A DNA stretch of 64,000 bases from an uncultured Eubacteriales bacterium (lineage in GTDB: Bacteria > Bacillota > Clostridia > Christensenellales > Aristaeellaceae), in assembly GCA_902765735.1 (NCBI GenBank), contig CACXBB010000001.1:1-64000 (forward strand), written 5' to 3'. The position numbers and the translations under genes were made by a program. Below the pieces are notes generated by a model. That model was not told the DNA's origin. It searched no databases and was given only the letters and a program-made list of their open reading frames with translations. Shown here one piece after another: positions 58,052 to 64,000 of this stretch (positions are counted from its first letter, which is position 1; every line of letters starts with the position of its first letter).

Positions 58052-59335
58052 ATGAAGAAGATATGGAAATTCCTGTCCTCGATGAGATTCGCCATCATAC
58101 TGCTCGCGGTGCTGGCGCTGGCGTGCTCGGCGGCAAGTTTGATCACCCAGGGGCAGAGCTACGAATGGTACGCCCGGCAGTACTCCGAGCGCACCGCGGC
58201 GCTGATCGTGGCGCTTCATCTGGACGACGCCTTTCACAGCGCGTGGTTTCTGCTCATCAACGCCTTTCTGTGCGTGAACCTGCTGTTCTGCAACCTGCTG
58301 AGGCTGCCGCAGCTCATCGCGCGCACGAAGGCCGAGGCGGACCCCGCCCGGGCCCTCGAGACGGAGGGCGCGGCGCAGGCCGGCCCGGTGCGCGACCCCG
58401 GTCGCGTGTTCAGACGCCTGCGCATGCCGAATCCGGTCAGCACCGCCACGGCGGACGGCCGGGAGGCGCTGTTCAGCTCCGCGCACCGCGCGGGGCTGTG
58501 GGGCGCGTGGGTGTGCCACTTGGGCATACTGCTGCTGATACTGGGCTTCGGCCTGGGCCAGATGACCCAGAAGCAGTACACGGTCTACGGCGTGCCGGGG
58601 CAGACCCGGCCCATCGGGGACACAGGCTACCTGCTGACCATCGACGACTTTGAGGTGGGCCTGCGCCCGGACGACACCGTGGAGCAGTACACCGCCGCCA
58701 TCACCGTCCGGGACGTGGACGGCAGGGGCAGCCAAAGCGCGACCGTCTCCGTCAACAACCCGGCCTCCCTGTACGGCATGAAGTTCTACCAGAACTCCAC
58801 CGGCTGGGCGGCGCGGATCAATGTCCAGAAGGACGGCGCGCCGCTCCAGGACGAGGTGGTCTGCGCCGGGGAATACCTGATCGTGAAGGACAAGCCCGAC
58901 CTGGTGGTGTTCTTCAGCGCCTTCTACCCGGACTACGTGCTGACCCCCGGGGTGGGGCCGTCCACCGCCACCGGCGCGCTGAAGAACCCGGCATACCTGT
59001 ATCAGGTGTACTACAGGGAGCAGCTGCTGGGCATGAACGTGCTGATGCCGGAGGAGGAGCTGACCATCGACGAGTACACCGTCACCTTCACTGACCCGCA
59101 GAACTACACGCTGATACAGATCAAGGCGGATCACTTCACGTGGCTGGCGCTCATCGGCGGGCTTTTGACGATGCTCGGCCTGATACTGGCCTTCTACGTG
59201 CAGCCCGCGAGGGTGTGGGCCGTGAAGAATGATGTGGGCTGGACGATCCACGGCACGTGCCGCAAGGGCGGCGCGCTGTTCAGGGACCGGCTGATCGAGG
59301 CCGCAAGGGAGGAGGGCGCCGATGCTTCAAGTTGA
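58052..59335 (+). CDS. resB: Cytochrome c biogenesis protein ResB/Ccs1
   Basis: ResB is half of the system II cytochrome c synthetase that moves heme outward and attaches it to CxxCH motifs. The 427-aa product begins IWKFLSSMRFAIILLAVLALACSAASLITQ, as in the family, with further helices at about 67-85, 150-170 and 370-390 and a large external domain between the last two. No Shine-Dalgarno is visible before ATG 58052; the upstream bases are AT-rich. It overlaps ccsA by 14 nt. Confidence 0.9.
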   Translation: MKKIWKFLSSMRFAIILLAVLALACSAASLITQGQSYEWYARQYSERTAALIVALHLDDAFHSAWFLLINAFLCVNLLFCNLLRLPQLIARTKAEADPARALETEGAAQAGPVRDPGRVFRRLRMPNPVSTATADGREALFSSAHRAGLWGAWVCHLGILLLILGFGLGQMTQKQYTVYGVPGQTRPIGDTGYLLTIDDFEVGLRPDDTVEQYTAAITVRDVDGRGSQSATVSVNNPASLYGMKFYQNSTGWAARINVQKDGAPLQDEVVCAGEYLIVKDKPDLVVFFSAFYPDYVLTPGVGPSTATGALKNPAYLYQVYYREQLLGMNVLMPEEELTIDEYTVTFTDPQNYTLIQIKADHFTWLALIGGLLTMLGLILAFYVQPARVWAVKNDVGWTIHGTCRKGGALFRDRLIEAAREEGADASS

Positions 59336-60137
59336 AAACACGCTGTTCACCGTCGTGATGCTGACCTACTTCGCGGCGATGATACTCTACTTCGCGTTCA
59401 TCGCCGTCAAGCGGGACGGCCTGGCGAGGGTGGCGCTGATCCTCCAGTCGGCGGGCTTCGTGCTGCACACGGCGGCGCTCATCTGCCGCGGCATCGGCGC
59501 GGGCCGCCTGCCCATGACCAATCAGTACGAGTTCGCCACGGCCTTTGCCTGGGGGCTTTGCCTGGTGAGCCTGATCTTCGTGGTGCGGTTCAGATTCCCC
59601 GTGCTGGGGGCCTTCGCCGCGCCGGTGATCTTCCTGATCATCGGCTACGCCGCCATGCAGAGCCGCGAGGTCAAGGCGCTGATGCCCGCCCTGCGCTCCA
59701 ACTGGCTGGGCTTCCACGTCTCCACCGCCATCATCGCCTACGGGGCCTTCGGGGTGTCGTTCGTGCTGTCGGTCATATTTCTCTTAAGGGACCGCATGAA
59801 GGCCCAGGGCTTCCTGGACCAGCACATCCCGAATAAGGAGAAGCTGGACCTCATAAGCTATCGCAGCGTGTCGCTGGGCCTGCTGTTTCTGACCTTTACC
59901 ATACTCACCGGCGCGATCTGGGCGGAGCGGGCCTGGGGCAGCTACTGGTCCTGGGACCCCAAGGAGACCTGGTCGCTGGTGACCTGGATCATCTACGCGA
60001 TGTATCTGCACCTGCGCATCCGCCGCGGCTGGAACGGCCGGGCGGCGGCGATCTTCGCGGCGGTGGGCTTCGTGTGCGTGATGTTCACCTATATCGGTGT
60101 CAACGTGCTGCTGCCCGGCGTCCACAGCTACGCATAG
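59322..60137 (+). CDS. ccsA: Cytochrome c biogenesis protein CcsA/ResC
   Basis: The heme-handling half of the system II synthetase. The 271-aa protein has eight helices and the WWD-domain signature WGSYWSWDPKETWSLVTW near residue 208-225. Conserved His are seen in the N-terminal helix pair, in SNWLGFHVSTA and in the last periplasmic loop (PGVHSYA). GGAGG lies inside the resB end, so the two are coupled. With resB it would mature the five hemes of NrfA; the unusual CxxCK heme may need a dedicated factor elsewhere. Confidence 0.94.
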   Translation: MLQVENTLFTVVMLTYFAAMILYFAFIAVKRDGLARVALILQSAGFVLHTAALICRGIGAGRLPMTNQYEFATAFAWGLCLVSLIFVVRFRFPVLGAFAAPVIFLIIGYAAMQSREVKALMPALRSNWLGFHVSTAIIAYGAFGVSFVLSVIFLLRDRMKAQGFLDQHIPNKEKLDLISYRSVSLGLLFLTFTILTGAIWAERAWGSYWSWDPKETWSLVTWIIYAMYLHLRIRRGWNGRAAAIFAAVGFVCVMFTYIGVNVLLPGVHSYA

Positions 60138-60149
60138 GAGGGGCGCGTC

Positions 60150-60407
60150 ATGCGATCATTCATGTATACCATCAAGGTGCCCGTGGGGCTGCACGCCCGC
60201 CACGCGGGACTGCTGGTGAAGGCGGCCAGCCTGTACCAGTCCGCGGTGACCGTCTCCCGGGGCGATAAGTCCGCCGACGGGAAGCGCATCCTTGGGCTGA
60301 TGGGGCTGGGCGTCAGGCAGGGCGACGTCATCAGGGTCGATATCGACGGCCCGGATGAGGATGTCGCTGCCCTGAGGATCAAGGCGTTTTTGTGGGAGAA
60401 CTTTTGA
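60150..60407 (+). CDS. HPr-like phosphocarrier protein
   Basis: An 85-aa protein of the PTS HPr fold. Numbering matches HPr exactly: VGLHARHAG puts the phosphorylatable His at position 15 and Arg at 17, but the usual Pro18 is His. At position 46, where Gram-positive HPr has the Ser targeted by HPr kinase, there is Arg (DGKRILGLMGLGV). It can therefore perhaps accept phosphate from enzyme I but not be controlled by HPr kinase. TAGGAGGGG precedes the ATG. It is the last gene of the Rnf-NrfA-Ccs cluster and ends in a strong terminator. No other PTS gene is nearby. Confidence 0.85.
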   Translation: MRSFMYTIKVPVGLHARHAGLLVKAASLYQSAVTVSRGDKSADGKRILGLMGLGVRQGDVIRVDIDGPDEDVAALRIKAFLWENF

Positions 60408-60441
60408 GAAAAGGGGATTTGCGGAGGCAAATCCCCTTTTC
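60408..60441 (+). terminator. Terminator of the Rnf-NrfA cluster
   Basis: A perfect 15-bp stem (GAAAAGGGGATTTGC, 60408-60422, with 60427-60441) around loop GGAG. The T-run is on the right arm, immediately after the stop of the HPr-like gene. Confidence 0.9.
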
Positions 60442-60736
60442 AGGGAACAGGAAACAGGGAACAGGGAACAGGGAACAGGAAACAGGGAACAGGAAACAGG
60501 GAACAGGAATAGTGGCTGCCGCCTTCTGAAAACGTCATCAGCTTGTGGATCGCTATGGGGGAGAATGAATCCGGCGATTATCGTAGGGACGCCATTCATG
60601 GCGTCCGCGAATACCGCGACCACCGTAGGGGCGGCGTATCGCCGCCCCTACGCATGTTTCGTGAATATGTATGCACAGAGAAAGAGTGGTTGCGGTATCA
60701 GCGCGGCAGCGGCATTTCCTGTTCCCTGTTCCCTCC
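60441..60736. repeat. Composite element: GGGAACA tandem tract, family C palindromes, inverted end
   Basis: GGGAACA/GGAAACA heptamers run from about 60441 to 60508, then GAATAGTGGCTGCCGCC. Family C palindromes occupy 60583-60652. At the right, GGCAGCGGCATTTCCTG followed by TTCCCTGTTCCCTCC (to about 60736) is the inverted counterpart of the left end. The block with the 20-nt palindrome GGACGCCATTCATGGCGTCC is shared with 16.7 kb. It fills most of the 387-bp gap; no gene is seen. Confidence 0.8.
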
Positions 60737-60741
60737 AAAAT

Positions 60742-60782
60742 CGCGCAAGCGGCTGTCCCATCACGGGACAGCCGCTTGCGCG
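60742..60782 (-). terminator. Terminator of the SDR gene
   Basis: A perfect 18-bp stem (60742-60759 with 60765-60782; core GCAAGCGGCTGTCCC) and a 5-nt loop. On the minus strand it follows the SDR stop and continues into ATTTTGG. Confidence 0.8.
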
Positions 60783-60794
60783 GTTATTGTGGTC

Positions 60795-61670
60795 TCAGTT
60801 CAGCATCACCTGGCCGCCGGTGACGGGGATAGCCTGGCCGGTCTCGTACTTCTGCTCGACGCAGTAGAATATGGCCTTGGCCACGTCGGCGGGGAAGCAG
60901 CCCCGGTTCATGGGCACCTTGGCCATGTAGTACCTGCGCACGTCTTCCACGGTCTTTGCGCCGGGCACCTTGCCGGCGTGCAGGTACTGCACAAACAGGC
61001 CGCGCTCCGGGTCGGACCACAGCGGGCCGTCCAGGTAGTTGCCGGGGCAGATCGCGTTGACCTTGATGTTGAAGGGGCACAGCTCCAGCGCGAAGGACTG
61101 TGTCAGGCCGATGCCGCCAAATTTGGACCCGGCGTAGGCGTAGTTGTTTTTGCTGCCCTCCAGGCCGGACTTGGAGTTGATGGTGATGATATCGCCGAAC
61201 CAGCTGTTGTCCGCGGCGTACTGGGCCTCCATGATGGCCACGGCGTACTTGGCGCACAGGAAATAGCCGGTGTAGTTGATGTTGGTGACAAAGTCAAACG
61301 CCTTTTTCTCGAGCTCCAGTAGGTTGCCGGCCTTGGCCACGCCGGCGTTGGACACCAGTATGTCCAGGCCGCCGAAGCGCTCCACGGTCTGCTGCACCAT
61401 GCGCGCCACGCTCTCCTCGTCGGTGACATTGACCTCCACCGCGCAGGCGTTCGCGCCCAGCTCCTCGGCCACGGCCTGGGCTCCGGGCAGGTTCATGTCC
61501 GCGATGACCACCGCGCAGCCTTCCCGGTACATCTCCTCGGCGATGCCCTTGCCGAAGCCCTGGGCCGCGCCGGTCACGATGGCGATCTTGCCCGCCAGCC
61601 GGCCGCTGGTCGCGGGGCGCCTGTGGATGTTTTCCTTTGCGATCTCGATCCATTTGCTCATGTCAACCAT
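60795..61670 (-). CDS. SDR family oxidoreductase, sorbitol-6-phosphate dehydrogenase-like
   Basis: A short-chain dehydrogenase of 291 aa; ATG 61670 is chosen because GGAGG lies 10 nt upstream. The NAD(P) motif TGAAQGFGKG, SNAGVAKAG and the catalytic set with Ser in TINSKSGLEGSKNNY and YAGSK are present. The stretch INSKSG-GSK-N-Y-FGG-GLTQS and the ending GQAIPVTGGQVMLN closely resemble SrlD, the sorbitol-6-phosphate 2-dehydrogenase. An N-terminal extension of about 28 residues precedes the Rossmann fold. No sugar PTS genes are beside it, so the substrate is uncertain. It follows the lipoprotein gene by 24 bp. Confidence 0.85.
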   Translation of the reverse strand: MVDMSKWIEIAKENIHRRPATSGRLAGKIAIVTGAAQGFGKGIAEEMYREGCAVVIADMNLPGAQAVAEELGANACAVEVNVTDEESVARMVQQTVERFGGLDILVSNAGVAKAGNLLELEKKAFDFVTNINYTGYFLCAKYAVAIMEAQYAADNSWFGDIITINSKSGLEGSKNNYAYAGSKFGGIGLTQSFALELCPFNIKVNAICPGNYLDGPLWSDPERGLFVQYLHAGKVPGAKTVEDVRRYYMAKVPMNRGCFPADVAKAIFYCVEQKYETGQAIPVTGGQVMLN

Positions 61671-61694
61671 GAAAACCAATCCTCCGATCCGTAA

Positions 61695-63581
61695 TTATTG
61701 CTTGATTTTCTTTGAATATTTGGAGAACAGGAAGCTCTGGAACTCCACGCCCGCCACGCCGTCGGGGCTCTGATAGCCCATGGCCTTCTGGGCGTCGATG
61801 ACGGCCTGCCGCGTGGCCTCGTTGTAGGTGCCGATGCTGCTCTGCACGTCCTCGCGCTTCAACAGGTTCAGCGAGAACAGCTGCTGCTGCAGGCGGGACA
61901 CGGCGTCGCCGGTGCTGCCCAGGCTCAGGGACTGGAAGGCCTGCGGCACGTTGTAGAAACGCACGGTGGGGCCGGGGGCCGCCTTGCTGTAGATGTAGCG
62001 CTGCAGCGACGCGGACGCCTCGCCGGTGGGCGTGACGCCGATGGCCGACTGGAACGCCAGCACCGCCTGGCGGGTGGCCTCGTCGTAGGTCTTGGTGGCG
62101 GTGAGGCTGTAGCCCAGCTTGATCAGCCGGTTTTGCAGGTCCCGCACCGCGTTGCCCGTGGCGCCCAGGGCCAGGTTGAAGTAGAGCGTGTCGCCCTCCG
62201 GGGTGGGCTCCGGCGAGGGCTCCGCGGAGGCGATGGGCGACAGCCCCTGGGTCTGCGCGTAGGTGAGGGCGGTGTCGCTGAACAGCGTGGCCTGCAGCCA
62301 GGCGGAGGCCAGGCCGTCCACGTCCATGCCGTTGGACTGCTGGTAGAGCTGCACGGCGCTGATGGTGGCGTTGCCGTACTGGCCGTTGGGGTTGCCGTTG
62401 GCGTAGCCCAGCTGCACCAGGCGGCGCTGGAGGTTCAATACCGCCTCGCCGCTGTCGCCGGGGCTCAGGTTCTGGTATTCGGTGTCCGCGGTCTCCCCGC
62501 CGAAGCTGGGGGCGCTGTCGGAGAACAGGAACGCCTGCATCTCCTCGTTCAGCGTGCCGCCGGGCTCGCGCCCGATGGCGGACAGGAAGCGGTTCACCGC
62601 CGCGATGGTGGCGTTGTCGAACACGCCGGTGTCGCCGCCCGCGGCCATGTAGCCCAGCGCGATCAGGCGCTGCTGGATGCGCACGACCTCCGGGTCGGCG
62701 TTGCCGATGGGCCGCTGGATGCCGCCGTCGTCGTCCTTGCGGCCGATGACGTCCTCCATGGTCTGTATGGCGTCCTCGTCCACCTCCGACGCCTCGGGGG
62801 TGCTGGTGGGCAGGGGCTGCACGGAGGCATCGTAGTGCAGCGCGTCCTCAGAGTAGAGCTGCCGCTGCATGTTGACGTCCGCCACGTCGCTGGGCATGAT
62901 GCCGTACATCTGATAGAATAGCCGCACGCACAGCGCGGTCTGGTCGTCGTAGGCGCCGGTCAGGTCGGTGATGGGGTAATCGAGGTTCTTGAGCCTCTGC
63001 TGCAGCGCGTACACGGAGCTGCCGACGGTGCCGGGGCGCAGCACGGCGTACTGGGAGACCACGGCCTCGTTGTAGGCTGCGCTGCCGTAGGCCGGCGCGG
63101 TGGAGGCGAACAGCCGAAGCTGCAGCTTCTGGGTGGCGACGCCGGTCTGCATGGTGCCGTAGGTCTGCTCAAAGCGCCGCACGGCGGCCTCGGTGTCCAC
63201 GTCGAACAGACCGGTGATCTCCCCGCTGAAGTAGCCCAGCTCCTTTAAGCGGGATTGCAGCGCCTGCACGGCGATGCCGTTGGAGCCCAGGGTTAGGCTG
63301 CGGTACTCGGTCTGCTGCTCCTCGTCCCGGGCGGACTGGAAGCTGCCCTCGATGATGGAGGCGTCGTTGAGGGTCACGTTGCCGTCCTGGTCGATGACGA
63401 TGGGGTCCGGCACGTTCAGGTATTCCGGCAGCGGCGTGGCCGTGGCGTAGGGCACGGAGATGTCCACGGTGTAGTTCGCCTCGGTGTCCAGGAAGTTCTC
63501 GTCCACCACGCCGCATCCGGGCAGCGCAAACACAGCGCCCGCCACCAGCGCGCTCAGCACAGCGATCTTCCAGTTCCGCAT
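61695..63581 (-). CDS. Lipoprotein with six peptidoglycan-binding repeats
   Basis: ATG 63581 has GGAGG 7 nt upstream. The 628-aa product has a lipoprotein signal (AVLSALVAGAVFALPGC) with lipobox Cys near residue 23. Six PG_binding_1-type units follow, each shaped as LGSxGxAVxxLQxRLxxLGY...G.yd..T..AV..FQ: about residues 95-142, 185-232, 290-335, 378-425, 470-515 and 552-600. Linkers rich in Pro/Thr/Ser/Glu separate them. No catalytic domain is present, so it probably binds cell wall or cortex as a scaffold. Confidence 0.88.
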   Translation of the reverse strand: MRNWKIAVLSALVAGAVFALPGCGVVDENFLDTEANYTVDISVPYATATPLPEYLNVPDPIVIDQDGNVTLNDASIIEGSFQSARDEEQQTEYRSLTLGSNGIAVQALQSRLKELGYFSGEITGLFDVDTEAAVRRFEQTYGTMQTGVATQKLQLRLFASTAPAYGSAAYNEAVVSQYAVLRPGTVGSSVYALQQRLKNLDYPITDLTGAYDDQTALCVRLFYQMYGIMPSDVADVNMQRQLYSEDALHYDASVQPLPTSTPEASEVDEDAIQTMEDVIGRKDDDGGIQRPIGNADPEVVRIQQRLIALGYMAAGGDTGVFDNATIAAVNRFLSAIGREPGGTLNEEMQAFLFSDSAPSFGGETADTEYQNLSPGDSGEAVLNLQRRLVQLGYANGNPNGQYGNATISAVQLYQQSNGMDVDGLASAWLQATLFSDTALTYAQTQGLSPIASAEPSPEPTPEGDTLYFNLALGATGNAVRDLQNRLIKLGYSLTATKTYDEATRQAVLAFQSAIGVTPTGEASASLQRYIYSKAAPGPTVRFYNVPQAFQSLSLGSTGDAVSRLQQQLFSLNLLKREDVQSSIGTYNEATRQAVIDAQKAMGYQSPDGVAGVEFQSFLFSKYSKKIKQ

Positions 63582-63611
63582 GACGTTTCCTCCGAAGTAA
63601 ATCATATTTCT

Positions 63612-63640
63612 ATTCTATACCAACCGCAGTTAAAATACAA
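63612..63640 (-). promoter_or_regulatory. Promoter of the peptidoglycan-binding lipoprotein gene
   Basis: On the minus strand TTGTAT (complement of 63635-63640) and TAGAAT (complement of 63612-63617) are 17 bp apart, about 31 bp from the start codon, in an AT-rich patch. Confidence 0.6.
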
Positions 63641-63686
63641 TACCATTAATTATAAGTTTGGTGGTCGTGCTTGGGACAATATCTTG

Positions 63687-64000
63687 TCATTCGGCGCGCT
63701 TCAGGGCGTACACGTCCACGCCCCCCTCGGAGAACACCAGCGCGCAGTTCTCGGCGTACCAGTCCTCGTCCACGGTGAAGGCGGCGCGCTCGTGGCTGGA
63801 AATGTAGGCGTAATCGACGCCGTACTCCTCAAACAGCGCCGCGCACTCCGCGGGCTGCTCCAGCATGCGCTGCTCGTCGTAGCGCTGGCGGCTGTAATCG
63901 ATGCCGTGGAAGTACAGGTAGCTGCCGGTGCCGCACACGATGTCCCGCCCGGTCAGCGCGGCCACGGCGTTGTTGTGCTGGTCGCCGGTCAGGAACACGG
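63687..64000 (-). CDS. C-terminal part of a membrane protein (cut by window edge)
   Basis: The frame is open to the right edge, so only the last 104 residues or so are visible. They include LTGDQHNNAVAALTGRDIVCG, FHGIDYSRQRYDEQRMLEQ and FEEYGVDYAYISSHE. This pattern resembles the soluble C-terminal tail of large polytopic membrane proteins of the glycosyltransferase-39/YfhO type, in which a residence or wealth of helices would lie upstream outside this window. The GTG at 63998 is probably internal. Identification is tentative. Confidence 0.5.
   Translation of the reverse strand, partial: VFLTGDQHNNAVAALTGRDIVCGTGSYLYFHGIDYSRQRYDEQRMLEQPAECAALFEEYGVDYAYISSHERAAFTVDEDWYAENCALVFSEGGVDVYALKRAE

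Noticed and set aside
60441-60511. GGGAACA tandem tract considered as an origin or iteron region
   Set aside because: No replication gene is nearby, and similar tracts appear beside other repeat elements, so it is part of a repeat.

Overview
The window comes from a GC-rich, endospore-forming, anaerobic member of the Clostridia. The evidence is sporulation and germination genes (spoIIR, sleB, ypeB, sigG), Firmicutes-style promoters and Shine-Dalgarno sites, an Rnf complex, a reverse rubrerythrin, a CsoR/CopA copper module and a Bacillus-type EndoA toxin. No rRNA, CRISPR array, transposase or complete prophage is visible. Intergenic spaces are crowded with short palindromic repeat families resembling MITE or REP elements.

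Layout. 0-8 kb: translation and RNA-metabolism genes (5'-truncated infB, rbfA, nrnA, truB, an FAD-synthase domain, rpsO, pnp). 8-13 kb: an M16 peptidase, a DUF624-like membrane protein, a U32 family protein and a patatin. 13.6-16.6 kb: spoIIR-sleB-ypeB followed by an ndoA toxin gene without antitoxin. 16.9-23.7 kb, minus strand: a large PAS/GGDEF/REC protein, then ychF, a CPBP protease and rlmH, and an ACT protein beyond a repeat element. 23.8-26.8 kb: csoR-copA behind a promoter with two operator-like palindromes; the copA ORF ends in a CopZ-like domain with its own ribosome-binding site. 26.8-33 kb: an MBL-rubredoxin fusion, a DUF1304 protein, tRNA-Ala(GGC), a large EAL protein and a reverse rubrerythrin whose 3' end is duplicated around a tiny membrane-protein gene. 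33-42.4 kb: nudC, pgi, a complete branched-chain amino-acid-type ABC transporter (livJHMGF) and a DUF1846 protein. 42.5-51.4 kb: an FGGY kinase, sigG, uvrA, an M42 peptidase and uvrB. 51.5-60.4 kb: a collinear plus-strand cluster rnfC-rnfDG-rnfE-rnfA-rnfB-nrfA-resB-ccsA-HPr-like. 60.8-64 kb, minus strand: an SDR dehydrogenase, a six-repeat peptidoglycan-binding lipoprotein and the end of a membrane protein cut by the window edge.

The most interesting unit is the Rnf-NrfA-Ccs cluster. It joins the ferredoxin:NAD oxidoreductase, with RnfD and RnfG fused, to a membrane-anchored five-heme nitrite reductase and the system II cytochrome c maturation pair. No NrfH quinol dehydrogenase is encoded beside it. 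I infer a possible route from ferredoxin or NADH through Rnf flavins to nitrite outside the membrane. Other notable items are the probable internal copZ start inside copA, the att-like duplication at the rubrerythrin 3' end, a sigG ribosome-binding site buried in a terminator-like hairpin, and two cyclic-di-GMP proteins that seem to share a repeated module I cannot name.
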